Source: Pseudomonadota bacterium
Lineage (GTDB): Bacteria; Pseudomonadota; Gammaproteobacteria; Burkholderiales; Ferrovaceae
Assembly (NCBI GenBank): GCA_021804705.1
Contig: JAJZHC010000013.1
Span: forward strand, 1-16,199
Direction: 5' to 3'
Length of the DNA: 16,199 nt
Made by a program: the position numbers and the translations under genes. Each line of letters begins with the position of its first letter. Within the stretch, counting starts at the first letter, position 1. Under the pieces are notes generated by a model, which saw only the letters and a list, made by a program, of their open reading frames with translations, was not told the origin of the DNA and did no database searches. Below are positions 5,520 through 13,842 of this stretch, piece after piece.

Positions 5520-7256
5520 ATGAGCTTTTCCATTCATGGCATCGCCGTTGCACAGGGCATTGCCATTGGTCATGCGCATTTGTTTCTGCAGACCTCCCTC
5601 GAGGTCACCCACTATGCCGTGCCTCCAGAACGGCTGGAGGCCGAAGTTCATCGCTTTAACAATGCCATCGCCACCGTGCGCAATGAGTTGCGCGAGCTGG
5701 AACGACAGATACCTGCAGGCACGCCACCTGAATTTGCTGCTTTCCTGCAACTGCACCTGATGATCCTGAACGATGACACCTTGTCTGGTGCGCCGCGGGT
5801 TCTCATTCAACAGCAGGGATGCAATGCCGAGTGGGCGCTCAAACAGCAGATGGATTCGCTGATCGAACAGTTTGAAAAAATCGAAGACAGTTATTTACGC
5901 GAACGCAAGGAAGACGTCACGCAAGTGGTGGAACGCGTCCTGAAGGCGTTGATGGGCCAGCCGGCCACCGTCGTGCCAGAACATAAGGCGGACATGGACA
6001 GCATTCTGGTGGCGCATGATCTCAGTCCGGCCGACATGATGCTGTTCAAACAGCAATCGTTTCACGCCTTCATCACGGACATGGGGGGCGCCACCTCGCA
6101 TACAGCCATCCTGGCCCGCAGCCTCGGCATTCCCTCCGTAGTGGCATTGCACCATGCCTGGGCCATGATCCGCGAAGGCGAACCCATCATCGTGGATGGC
6201 ATGGCTGGCGTCGTCATCGTCAACCCGGACCCGCTGGTGCTGGCAGAATACCGATTGCGTCAGGAGCAATGGCATCTTGAACGGCAAAAGCTCAAGCGCC
6301 TGCGCACAACCCGGGCCACGACGCTGGACGGCACCGATATCGAGCTGTGGGCCAACATCGAATCTCCGGACGACGTGGATGCCGTCAAGAAAAGTGGCGC
6401 TACCGGCATTGGCCTGTACCGCAGCGAGTTCCTCTTCATGAATCGCACCGACCTGCCCGGCGAGGAGGAGCAGTTCAACGCCTACCGTCGGGTGGCCGAG
6501 GCCCTGCGTGGCCATGTGGTCACCATCCGGACCCTGGACATTGGCGCAGACAAACCCATCGAACAGGCGCCCAAGGCGCAAACCCTGAATCCGGCGCTGG
6601 GGCTTCGCGCCATCCGTTATTGTCTTTCCGAGCCGCGTCTGTTCAAAACGCAGTTGCGGGCCATTCTGCGCGCCTCGCGCTTTGGCAATGTCCACCTCTT
6701 GTTGCCCATGCTCTCCAACGGCACCGAACTGACCCAGGCACTGTCACTTCTGGAACAATCCAAAACGGAATTGCGCGCGGAAGGAATTCCCTTCAATGAA
6801 GAAATTCCGGTGGGCGGGATGATCGAAGTGCCGGCAGCCGCGCTGGCGCTTCCTGTATTCATCGGTAAACTGGACTTTTTGTCCATCGGGACCAATGACC
6901 TGATTCAGTACACCCTGGCCATCGATCGCACGGATGACAGCGTGGCCCATCTTTATGACCCCACGCATCCTGCAGTGCTGTTTCTCGTCTCCCACACCAT
7001 CCGCACTGCCCTGAAATCCGGAATTCCAATCGCGGTGTGCGGCGAGATGGCTGGAAACCCCGAGTTGACGCGCTTGTTATTGGGATTCGGGTTGCGTGCG
7101 TTTTCAATGCACCCGGCCCACCTGCCCGAAATCAAGCAGATCATCCTCAAAACCAGCCTGCCCGATCTGCAACCCTTGATCCGGAAAATTCTTAATGCTT
7201 ACGATTCGGACCGGTTGGGCAGTCTGATTACGAGACTGAATCAGCAGGCTTGTTGA
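5520..7256 (+). CDS. ptsI: PTS enzyme I (phosphoenolpyruvate-protein phosphotransferase)
   Basis: Enzyme I takes phosphate from phosphoenolpyruvate and hands it to HPr. The 578-residue protein has the normal enzyme I length. It starts directly at the HPr-binding/phosphohistidine domain (MSFSIHGIAVAQGIAIG) with no N-terminal GAF domain, so it is PtsI rather than PtsP. The phospho-acceptor is His194 in GGATSHTAILARSLGIPSVV. The PEP-binding barrel has TGIGLYRSEF (Arg301), the metal-ligand segments GGMIEVPAA (432-440) and GTNDLIQYTLAIDR (457-470), and the catalytic Cys507 in CGEMAGNP. A GGAG Shine-Dalgarno, inside the end of ptsH, lies 5 bases before the ATG. The last 29 bases overlap the end of the convergent pyrE gene. 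Confidence 0.96.
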   Translation: MSFSIHGIAVAQGIAIGHAHLFLQTSLEVTHYAVPPERLEAEVHRFNNAIATVRNELRELERQIPAGTPPEFAAFLQLHLMILNDDTLSGAPRVLIQQQGCNAEWALKQQMDSLIEQFEKIEDSYLRERKEDVTQVVERVLKALMGQPATVVPEHKADMDSILVAHDLSPADMMLFKQQSFHAFITDMGGATSHTAILARSLGIPSVVALHHAWAMIREGEPIIVDGMAGVVIVNPDPLVLAEYRLRQEQWHLERQKLKRLRTTRATTLDGTDIELWANIESPDDVDAVKKSGATGIGLYRSEFLFMNRTDLPGEEEQFNAYRRVAEALRGHVVTIRTLDIGADKPIEQAPKAQTLNPALGLRAIRYCLSEPRLFKTQLRAILRASRFGNVHLLLPMLSNGTELTQALSLLEQSKTELRAEGIPFNEEIPVGGMIEVPAAALALPVFIGKLDFLSIGTNDLIQYTLAIDRTDDSVAHLYDPTHPAVLFLVSHTIRTALKSGIPIAVCGEMAGNPELTRLLLGFGLRAFSMHPAHLPEIKQIILKTSLPDLQPLIRKILNAYDSDRLGSLITRLNQQAC

Positions 7257-7893
7257 ACTCACCATACTGGGCACGGTAGGCCGACATGCGTTGCAGATCA
7301 TCAGCCCGCGCTGGATCACGTTCCAGATAGGCCATGAGGTGATCGAGCGAGGCGATGCTGAACACGGGAATGCCAAACCGGGCGCTCACTTCCTGCGTGG
7401 CTGACAGCGCCGAGGCGCCGCGTTCCTTGCGATCCAGCGCCGTCATCACGCCTACCGGAACCGCACCGGCGCCCTTGAGCAACGCCACGGATTCGCGGAT
7501 GGATGTTCCAGCGGAAATCACGTCATCCACGATCAGGGCACGGCCAACCGGCGCAGCGCCCACCAGCGCCCCCCCTTCGCCGTGGTCCTTCACTTCCTTG
7601 CGGTTGTAGCAAAAGGGCGTGTCACGTCCCCGCCCGGCAAGCGCCATGGCGATGGCTGCCACCAGGGGGATGCCCTTGTAAGCCGGGCCAAACAGGAAGT
7701 CAAAGGGTAGCGCGGCATCCAGAATGGCATCGGCATAAAATTCTGACAGCGCCCGTAGCGAGGCCCCTGTATTGAACAGGCCGGCATTGAAAAAATAGGG
7801 GGACAGGCGTCCTGCCTTGGTCTTGAATTCGCCAAAACGAATGACCTGGTGCTGGACGGCAAAATCGATGAAACGGGAATGGAAATCTGTCAT
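7228..7893 (-). CDS. pyrE: Orotate phosphoribosyltransferase
   Basis: PyrE joins orotate to PRPP to make OMP in de novo pyrimidine synthesis, in the cytoplasm. The 221-residue protein begins MTDFHSRFIDFAVQHQVIRFGEFKTKAGRLSP in the usual way. It has the substrate segment SPYFFNAG (31-38), the flexible catalytic loop NRKEVKDHGEGG (97-108) and the PRPP-binding motif VDDVISAGTS (122-131). Length is typical of the bacterial dimeric enzyme. It faces ptsI, with which its 3' end overlaps by 29 bp, and its start lies only 35 bases from that of the divergent ampG. A weak extended -10 (TGC-TATGCT on the minus strand, about 7916-7924) may be part of its promoter. No attenuator-like hairpin with a U tract is visible. 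Confidence 0.96.
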   Translation of the reverse strand: MTDFHSRFIDFAVQHQVIRFGEFKTKAGRLSPYFFNAGLFNTGASLRALSEFYADAILDAALPFDFLFGPAYKGIPLVAAIAMALAGRGRDTPFCYNRKEVKDHGEGGALVGAAPVGRALIVDDVISAGTSIRESVALLKGAGAVPVGVMTALDRKERGASALSATQEVSARFGIPVFSIASLDHLMAYLERDPARADDLQRMSAYRAQYGEFNKPADSVS

Positions 7894-7928
7894 GACGGCA
7901 GGCTGAATGCGACAGCTTCAAGCATAGC

Positions 7929-9212
7929 ATGAGCGCACTTGCATCGGCGCTTCCTCACGGGGCATCATGCGTCATGCCAGTTTTCCACATTCGCCAGCAC
8001 CTGCAGTGGTTGTCCAACCGACGGCTTCGGGCCGTCCTGCTCCTGGGGTTTTCTTCCGGGCTGCCGCTGGCACTGTGCGGTGCCACGCTGCAAGCCTGGA
8101 TGGCTACGGAAGGCGTGTCCATCAAAACCATCGGCCTGCTCACCCTGGTCGGCATTCCCTACACCTGGAAGTTTGTCTGGGCACCGTTCATGGATCGCTT
8201 CGTCATGCCATTTTTGGGGAGACGGCGCGGCTGGATGCTGGTTACCCAACTGATCCTGGCCTGCCTGATCCTGCTGCTAGGCTCGCTGTCGGTGCGCGAG
8301 CAACCCTTGCTGGTGGCACTCACCGCCCTCGCCCTGGCGTTTGTGTCAGCTTCACAGGACATCGTCATTGACGCCTATCGCACGGACGTCCTGCCTGCCG
8401 CCGAACGCGGCCCGGGAGCGGGGCTCACGGTTCTGGGATACCGCCTGGCCATGCTCTCCTCGGGCGCCATGGCCCTGGTGCTGGCCTCGGTGTGGGGCTG
8501 GCCTGCCACCTATGACCTGATGGCCGCCCTCATGGGCGTGGGCCTTTATGCCACCTTGAGCGCGCCGGAACCCGCCCTCCAGAGCGTGCCCCCCCTCACC
8601 CTGCGCGACGCCGTCTTGCTGCCCTTGCAGGAATTTCTGGCGCGCCCCCAGGCCTGGGCATTTCTGGGCCTGATCGTCCTCTACAAACTGGGCGATGCCT
8701 TTGCTGGTTCCCTCACCACCGCCTTTCTGATCCAGGGTGTCGGTTTTGGCATTGCCGAAGTGGGCACCGTCAATAAGGGCGTGGGATTGTTTGCCACCAT
8801 CGGCGGCGCAATCCTGGGTGGGGTACTGATGGTGCGCTGGAGGCTCTACCGCTCCCTGCTCTGGTTTGGCGTGTTGCAGGGCGTGTCAGCCCTGTCCTTC
8901 GTCTGGCTGGCTGGCGCAGGGCACCGTTTTGAGTTGATGGTCCTTGCCGTGTTTCTTGAAAACCTGACTTCCGGCATGGGCACGGCTGCCTTTACCGCGC
9001 TCCTGATGGCATTGTGCAATACCCGTTTCAGCGCCACCCAGTTTGCCCTGTTGTCCGCGCTTTCGGCGATGGGGCGGGTCTATGTGGGGCCGCTGTCCGG
9101 CATTCTGGTGGCAAGCCTGGGCTGGCCCCTGTTTTTTCTTTTTGCCGTGGCTGCGGCCTTTCCGGGCATCTGGCTGGTCTGGCGCCAGCGTCAGGCACTG
9201 GCCGCGCTCTAG
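7929..9212 (+). CDS. ampG: AmpG-family muropeptide permease (MFS)
   Basis: AmpG imports anhydro-muropeptides released during peptidoglycan turnover into the cytoplasm for recycling. The 427-residue protein is hydrophobic throughout, consistent with about 12 membrane helices. It carries family hallmarks: LLLGFSSGLPLALCGATLQAWMA (first helix and loop, 37-59), GIPYTWKFVWAPFMDR (75-90), RRRGWML (98-104), and ASQDIVIDAYRTD (141-153) followed by ERGPGAGLTVLGYR. Two starts are possible, ATG at 7929 and ATG at 7974; neither has a good Shine-Dalgarno, and the second (MPVFHIRQHLQWLSNRR) gives an N-terminus closer to the family. The gene sits next to metW-metX, a linkage known from other betaproteobacteria. 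Its TAG stop shares the palindrome CTAG with the convergent metW stop. Whether it also influences beta-lactamase induction cannot be judged here. Confidence 0.9.
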   Translation: MSALASALPHGASCVMPVFHIRQHLQWLSNRRLRAVLLLGFSSGLPLALCGATLQAWMATEGVSIKTIGLLTLVGIPYTWKFVWAPFMDRFVMPFLGRRRGWMLVTQLILACLILLLGSLSVREQPLLVALTALALAFVSASQDIVIDAYRTDVLPAAERGPGAGLTVLGYRLAMLSSGAMALVLASVWGWPATYDLMAALMGVGLYATLSAPEPALQSVPPLTLRDAVLLPLQEFLARPQAWAFLGLIVLYKLGDAFAGSLTTAFLIQGVGFGIAEVGTVNKGVGLFATIGGAILGGVLMVRWRLYRSLLWFGVLQGVSALSFVWLAGAGHRFELMVLAVFLENLTSGMGTAAFTALLMALCNTRFSATQFALLSALSAMGRVYVGPLSGILVASLGWPLFFLFAVAAAFPGIWLVWRQRQALAAL

Positions 9213-9790
9213 GCCCGGATGCGGTAGATGGCGAGGCTCCCCAGGAGATTGGGGAACGCGTTGACGCGACGTCCCTCCGGACTGATGACGATGCGCTCGA
9301 TCACACGGGCGCCGATGGTGCGACACAGTCCTTCAAAATCGGCCAGCGTGCACAGGTGGATGTTGGGCGTGTCATACCATTCGTAGGGCATGGCTTCTGA
9401 TTTGGGCATGGTTCCCCTCAGCACCTGCACGCGGTTTTTCCAGTAGCCAAAATTGGGAAAGGTCACGATGCCTTCGCGCCCCACACGCAGCATGTCGCGC
9501 AGGATGGCTTCGGTTTGCTTCATGGCTTGCAGGGTTTGCGACAGGATGACCGTATCGAAGGAGTGATCGTCAAAACCGGAAAGCCCGGTCTCGAGGTTCA
9601 TCTGCAGCACGTTGACACCGTTGCGAATGGAAGCCACCACCCGCTCAGGCTCGATCTCGATACCATAGCCGCTCACCTGCTTGGCCTGTTGCAGGTAGGT
9701 CAACAACTGGCCGTCGCCGCAACCCAGGTCCAGCACCTTGGCGCCGGGTGAAATCCAGTGGGCAATGGCCGCAAGATCCGCGCGAATCAT
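9209..9790 (-). CDS. metW: Methionine biosynthesis protein MetW
   Basis: MetW works with MetX in acylation of homoserine; the pair was shown genetically to be needed for methionine synthesis in Pseudomonas. The 193-residue protein is a class I methyltransferase-like fold with the SAM-type loop VLDLGCGDGQLL (19-30), an acidic residue after the second strand (GIEIEPE, 43-49), and the conserved FPNFGYWKNR and YEWYDTPNIHLCT segments typical of MetW. Its biochemical role is less clear than its genetics, and it need not be a methyltransferase. Its start overlaps the metX stop by ATGA (9787-9790), indicating translational coupling. It is the last gene of the gat-met operon and ends against ampG. Confidence 0.95.
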   Translation of the reverse strand: MIRADLAAIAHWISPGAKVLDLGCGDGQLLTYLQQAKQVSGYGIEIEPERVVASIRNGVNVLQMNLETGLSGFDDHSFDTVILSQTLQAMKQTEAILRDMLRVGREGIVTFPNFGYWKNRVQVLRGTMPKSEAMPYEWYDTPNIHLCTLADFEGLCRTIGARVIERIVISPEGRRVNAFPNLLGSLAIYRIRA

Positions 9791-10926
9791 GCGCCCACCT
9801 CGCGAGCCACCCGCTGGAGGTAGGCGTTCATCACGGCAAAGTAATCCTCATTCTCCATCAGGAAGGCATCGTGTCCCTGAGTGGATTCGATTTCAGCGTA
9901 ACTGACCGAAATGGAATTATCCAGCAGGGCCTTCACGATTTCACGCGAACGCCCCGGCGAAAACCGCCAGTCGGTGGTGAAGGACAGCACCAGAAATTTT
10001 GCCCTGGCGGCAGCCAGGGCCGCCGACAGGCTGCCCTGGGCCTGCGCCGCCGGATCAAAATAATCCAGCGCCTTGGTCATGATGAGGTAGGTATTGGCAT
10101 CGAAGCGCTCGGCAAACTTGTCTCCCTGGTGGCGCAGGTAGGATTCGATTTCAAATTCCACGTCCAGGGAGAAGCGCGGCCGTTCGCCCAGCAACTCGCG
10201 CCCGAATTTTTCCATCATGGCGTCATCGCTGAGATAAGTAATGTGCCCCAGCATTCGGGCAAGCCGCAGGCCGCGCTCGGGAATCACGCCATGGGCATAG
10301 TAATTGCCACCATGAAAATCGGGGTCCGTGGTAATGGCCTGTCGCGCCACCTCATTGAACCCGATGTTCTGGGCGGACAGGCTTGGCGCCCCGGCAATCA
10401 CGATGGCGTGGCCGAGCCGCTCGGGATAACTGAGACTCCACTGCAACGCCTGCATGGCACCCAGGCTGCCGCCCATGACTGCAGCAAAACGTGGGATATT
10501 CAGGTAATCGGCAAGGCGTGCCTGGGCGTTAACCCAGTCTGCCACGGTCACGAAGGGAAACCGTGCGCCAAAGGGGCGGCCCGTGGCTGGATCCAGGCTG
10601 GAAGGCCCTGTGGAGCCATGGCAGCCTCCCAGGTTATTCACACCCACCACAAAAAACCGCTCGGTATCCACCGGCTTGCCCGGGCCCACCATGTTGTCCC
10701 ACCAACCGGTGGAATGCGGATTGCCCTCGTAGGTGCCTGCCACATGATGCGTGCCGGAGAGCGCATGGCAGATCAGGATGGCATTGCTGCGGGCAGCATT
10801 GAGCTTGCCGTAGGTTTCGTAGATCAGGTCAAAGCTGGCCAGCGTTGTTCCCGAGGCCAGCTGCAGCGGCGCGTCAAAGTGCGCGCGCTGGGGCGTCACA
10901 TGACCCAGGGAACGGGAGGACTTCAT
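9787..10926 (-). CDS. metX: Homoserine O-acyltransferase MetX
   Basis: MetX activates homoserine by O-acylation in the first committed step of methionine synthesis. The 379-residue alpha/beta hydrolase-fold protein has the catalytic triad Ser154 (GGSLGAMQ), Asp319 (FTTDWRFSP) and His352 (GHDAFL). Other typical segments are HALSGTHHVAG (54-64), GWWDNMVGPG (74-83) and NNLGGCHGSTGP (97-108). MetX enzymes use either acetyl- or succinyl-CoA and the fold does not reveal which; many proteobacterial MetX proteins paired with MetW are succinyltransferases, which is my preferred guess. Its ATG abuts the gatB TAA stop with no gap and no clear Shine-Dalgarno, so it is probably translated by coupling. No SAM riboswitch or other methionine-responsive leader is possible at this junction. 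Confidence 0.95.
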   Translation of the reverse strand: MKSSRSLGHVTPQRAHFDAPLQLASGTTLASFDLIYETYGKLNAARSNAILICHALSGTHHVAGTYEGNPHSTGWWDNMVGPGKPVDTERFFVVGVNNLGGCHGSTGPSSLDPATGRPFGARFPFVTVADWVNAQARLADYLNIPRFAAVMGGSLGAMQALQWSLSYPERLGHAIVIAGAPSLSAQNIGFNEVARQAITTDPDFHGGNYYAHGVIPERGLRLARMLGHITYLSDDAMMEKFGRELLGERPRFSLDVEFEIESYLRHQGDKFAERFDANTYLIMTKALDYFDPAAQAQGSLSAALAAARAKFLVLSFTTDWRFSPGRSREIVKALLDNSISVSYAEIESTQGHDAFLMENEDYFAVMNAYLQRVAREVGA

Positions 10927-12360
10927 TTAGCCGGCCAGCCTTGCTTTGAGGATGGCATTGAGCTGTGCCGGGTTGGCCCGACCGCCGCTGGCCTTCATGG
11001 CCCGGCCAACGAAAAATCCGAAGACCTTCTCCTTGCCGGAACGATACTCGGCCACCTGATCGGGATGTGCAGCCATCAACTCCTCCACGATTTTTTCCAA
11101 TGCGGAAACGTCGGAAATCTGTTGCAGGCCCTTCGATGCGATGATGGTGTCGGCGTCTCCACCATCGTTCCACAGGGCATCAAAAATTTCCTTGGCCATC
11201 TTGCCAGATACCGTGCCATCCTGGATGCGACGCAACAACCCGCCCAGTTGCGCTGGCGAAATGCGGCTCTGGCGCACTTCCAGTCCATCCCGATGCAAGG
11301 CCGCAGCAAGCTCACCGCTAACCCAGTTGGCGCAGAGCTTGGCTTCTCCTGCGACGTCTGCCATCAACGCCAGGAAGTACTGTGCCAGATCGTAGGATGC
11401 CGTCAAGACGCCAGCATCGTAAGGAGACAATCCGAAGTCGGTGACGAACCGGCCCCGCATGGCTTCCGGCAGCTCGGGCAGGCTCTCGCGCACGCGGTCT
11501 ATCCAGGGGGTGTCGATGCACAGCGGCAGCAAATCAGGGTCGGGAAAGTAGCGGTAGTCCTGGGCATCTTCCTTGGATCGCATGGGGCGCGTCTCGTCGC
11601 GATCCGGATCGTACAGCCGCGTTTCCTGAACCACCGTCCCCCCCGACTCGATCCATTCGATCTGACGCTGGATTTCATACTCGATGGCTTTTTCCATGAA
11701 GCGGAACGAGTTGAGGTTCTTGATCTCGCAACGCGTGCCAAATGCCTGCTGCCCCTTGGGGCGCACCGAGACATTGGCATCGCAGCGGAACGATCCCTCC
11801 TGCATGTTGCCATCGCAAATGCCGATCCAGGTGACCAGCCGGTGCAGAATGCGCGCATAGGCCACGGCTTCAGCGGCACTCCGCATGTCAGGCTCGGAGA
11901 CGATTTCCAGAAGCGGCGTTCCGGCCCGATTCAGGTCGATGCCGGAAAGCCCATGAAAATCCTCATGCAGGGATTTTCCAGCATCTTCTTCCAGATGCGC
12001 TCGCGTCAGGCGGATGGCCGTTTCAACGCCATCCCGCTCGATGAAAATCCGGCCGCCGGATACGACTGGAATCTCGAACTGACTGATCTGATAGCCCTTG
12101 GGGAGATCGGGGTAGAAATAATTCTTGCGCGCAAACACGGAGCGGGCAGCCACCTCACCACCCACTGCCAGTCCAAAGCGAATGGCGTGCTCGACAGCAG
12201 CACGGTTGAGGACCGGCAAAACCCCCGGCAGGGCCAGATCCACCGCGCAGGCCTGGGCGTTGGGTGCTGCACCAAAGGCGGTGGAGGCCCCGGAGAATAT
12301 TTTGGAATGCGTGGCAAGCTGCGCATGCGTTTCCAGACCGATGACGACTTCCCATTCCAT
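10927..12360 (-). CDS. gatB: Asp-tRNA(Asn)/Glu-tRNA(Gln) amidotransferase subunit B
   Basis: GatB is the tRNA-binding, ATP-using subunit that activates the misacylated Asp or Glu before amidation. The 477-residue protein has GLETHAQL (8-15), the signature ARKNYFYPDLPKGYQISQ (77-94), HLEEDAGKS (122-130) and GTPLLEIVSEPD (147-158). Conserved Glu10, His12 and Glu124/125 lie where solved GatB structures bind metal. The C-terminal helical and YqeY-like tail is complete (from about residue 370 to the end, with SGKMAKEIFDALW and FFVGRAMKASGGRANP). An AGGAAG Shine-Dalgarno lies 6-7 bases before the ATG, and the gap to gatA is 9 bases. In betaproteobacteria, which generally have glutaminyl-tRNA synthetase, the complex probably serves mainly for Asn-tRNA. 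Confidence 0.97.
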   Translation of the reverse strand: MEWEVVIGLETHAQLATHSKIFSGASTAFGAAPNAQACAVDLALPGVLPVLNRAAVEHAIRFGLAVGGEVAARSVFARKNYFYPDLPKGYQISQFEIPVVSGGRIFIERDGVETAIRLTRAHLEEDAGKSLHEDFHGLSGIDLNRAGTPLLEIVSEPDMRSAAEAVAYARILHRLVTWIGICDGNMQEGSFRCDANVSVRPKGQQAFGTRCEIKNLNSFRFMEKAIEYEIQRQIEWIESGGTVVQETRLYDPDRDETRPMRSKEDAQDYRYFPDPDLLPLCIDTPWIDRVRESLPELPEAMRGRFVTDFGLSPYDAGVLTASYDLAQYFLALMADVAGEAKLCANWVSGELAAALHRDGLEVRQSRISPAQLGGLLRRIQDGTVSGKMAKEIFDALWNDGGDADTIIASKGLQQISDVSALEKIVEELMAAHPDQVAEYRSGKEKVFGFFVGRAMKASGGRANPAQLNAILKARLAG

Positions 12361-12369
12361 GGCGCTTCC

Positions 12370-13836
12370 TCAAGCACTGGCCAGGGCAGGAACCCGGGCG
12401 TGCCAATCGGTGACTTGCTGGTAACGATGCGCCACGTTCAGCAGGCGCGCTTCACTGAAATAATCGCCGATGAGTTGCAGGCCTACCGGCAAACCTCCTT
12501 CGCCAAAGCCTGCCGGGATCGAAAGGCCCGGCAGGCCAGCCAGGTTGACGCTGATGGTGAAAATGTCGGACAGATACATCTGGATGGGATCGCTGGATTT
12601 TTCGCCCAGACCAAAGGCCACGGTGGGCGTGGAGGGCCCCATGATCACGTCGCACTGCGTGAATGCATGTTTGAAATCGTTCACGATCAGGCGACGCACG
12701 CGTTGCGCCTGCAGGTAATAGGCATCGTAATAGCCTCGCGACAACACATAGGTTCCGGTAAGAATGCGGCGCTTGACCTCGGGACCGAATCCCTCCGCCC
12801 GCGATCGTTCGTACATGTCAGCCAGATCGGTGTACCGGGAAGCGCGCCATCCATAACGCACGCCGTCAAAGCGCGACAGGTTGCTGGAGGCTTCGGCCGG
12901 TGCCAGTACATAGTAGACCGGCACGGAAAGCGCGGTATTGGGCAGGCTGATCTCTACCCGCGTTGCGCCCAGGCGCTCGTACTCCTGCAACGCTGCCTCG
13001 ATGGCGCGTTCCACGTCGGCGCTGACGCCGCCGCTGAAAAATTCGCGCGGCAGGCCAATGCGCAGCCCTTTCAGGGGCTGGTCCAGCAACGCCGTATAGT
13101 CCTCGCGAGGCCGCTCGATGCTGGTGGAATCGCGCGCGTCGAAGCCAACCATGGTGTTGAGCACAAGTCCCAGATCATCTGCACTGGGAGCCACCACCCC
13201 GCCCTGGTCCAGGCTGGAGGCGTAGGCGATCATGCCGTAGCGCGACACCAGGCCATAGGTGGGCTTGATGCCGCTGATGCCACACAGGGCCGCAGGCTGC
13301 CGGATGGAGCCCCCGGTGTCGGTGGCCGTGGCCGCCGGCGCCAGCCGTGCCGCAACCGCAGCGGCAGAGCCTCCCGAGCTGCCTCCCGGCACCCTGGTCA
13401 GATCCCAGGGGTTTTTGACCTGACCATAAAAAGATGTTTCGTTACTGGACCCCATGGCAAATTCATCCATGTTGGTCTTGCCCAGGATCAGGGCTCCGGC
13501 GACCTCGAATTGCTCGATCACATGGGCATCATAGGGCGACACGAAGCTGGACAGCATTTTCGAACCACAGGTGGTCAGCCAGCCCTGCGCACAAAAAATG
13601 TCCTTGTGGGCTATCGGGATCCCGGTGAGCGGCCCGGCCGTCCCGGAAGCTATCCGGGCATCGGCAGCATCTGCCTGAGCGAGGGTCCGTTCATGGTCCG
13701 TGGTGATGAATGCGCCAAGCCCGGAATCCAGGCGGGCAATCCGCTCCAGGTAAGCCTGGGCCAGCTCGCGACTGGAAACCTGGCGCGCTTGCAGGGCCTG
13801 GGCCAACTGCCGGAGTGAGGTATTTGCAAGGTTCAT
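12370..13836 (-). CDS. gatA: Asp-tRNA(Asn)/Glu-tRNA(Gln) amidotransferase subunit A
   Basis: GatA is the glutaminase subunit that releases ammonia from glutamine. The 488-residue protein is a complete amidase-signature enzyme: Lys78 (GIPIAHKDIF), cis-Ser153 (PGGSSGGSAA) and nucleophile Ser177 (DTGGSIRQPA) form the Ser-cisSer-Lys triad. Further family segments are KTNMDEFAMGSSNETS (120-135) and PTYGLVSRYGM. The ATG follows the gatC stop by 6 bases. A GGAG directly touches the ATG, which is too close to be an effective Shine-Dalgarno, so coupling to gatC is likely. TTA, CTA and TCA codons are absent after residue 7. Confidence 0.97.
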   Translation of the reverse strand: MNLANTSLRQLAQALQARQVSSRELAQAYLERIARLDSGLGAFITTDHERTLAQADAADARIASGTAGPLTGIPIAHKDIFCAQGWLTTCGSKMLSSFVSPYDAHVIEQFEVAGALILGKTNMDEFAMGSSNETSFYGQVKNPWDLTRVPGGSSGGSAAAVAARLAPAATATDTGGSIRQPAALCGISGIKPTYGLVSRYGMIAYASSLDQGGVVAPSADDLGLVLNTMVGFDARDSTSIERPREDYTALLDQPLKGLRIGLPREFFSGGVSADVERAIEAALQEYERLGATRVEISLPNTALSVPVYYVLAPAEASSNLSRFDGVRYGWRASRYTDLADMYERSRAEGFGPEVKRRILTGTYVLSRGYYDAYYLQAQRVRRLIVNDFKHAFTQCDVIMGPSTPTVAFGLGEKSSDPIQMYLSDIFTISVNLAGLPGLSIPAGFGEGGLPVGLQLIGDYFSEARLLNVAHRYQQVTDWHARVPALASA

Positions 13837-13842
13837 CTCCGT

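Noticed and set aside
7220..7238. Hairpin at the ptsI/pyrE junction as a bidirectional terminator
   Set aside because: A 6-bp stem with no U tract on either strand does not meet the criteria for an intrinsic terminator.
5520..7256. PtsP (nitrogen-PTS enzyme I) instead of PtsI
   Set aside because: There is no N-terminal GAF domain and the gene follows a canonical HPr.
9748..13818. A 1,356-codon plus-strand open frame
   Set aside because: It lies antisense to metX, gatB and gatA in the complementary codon phase, its translation has no recognisable domain and the sense genes are complete and conserved. Its openness follows from missing TTA, CTA and TCA codons.
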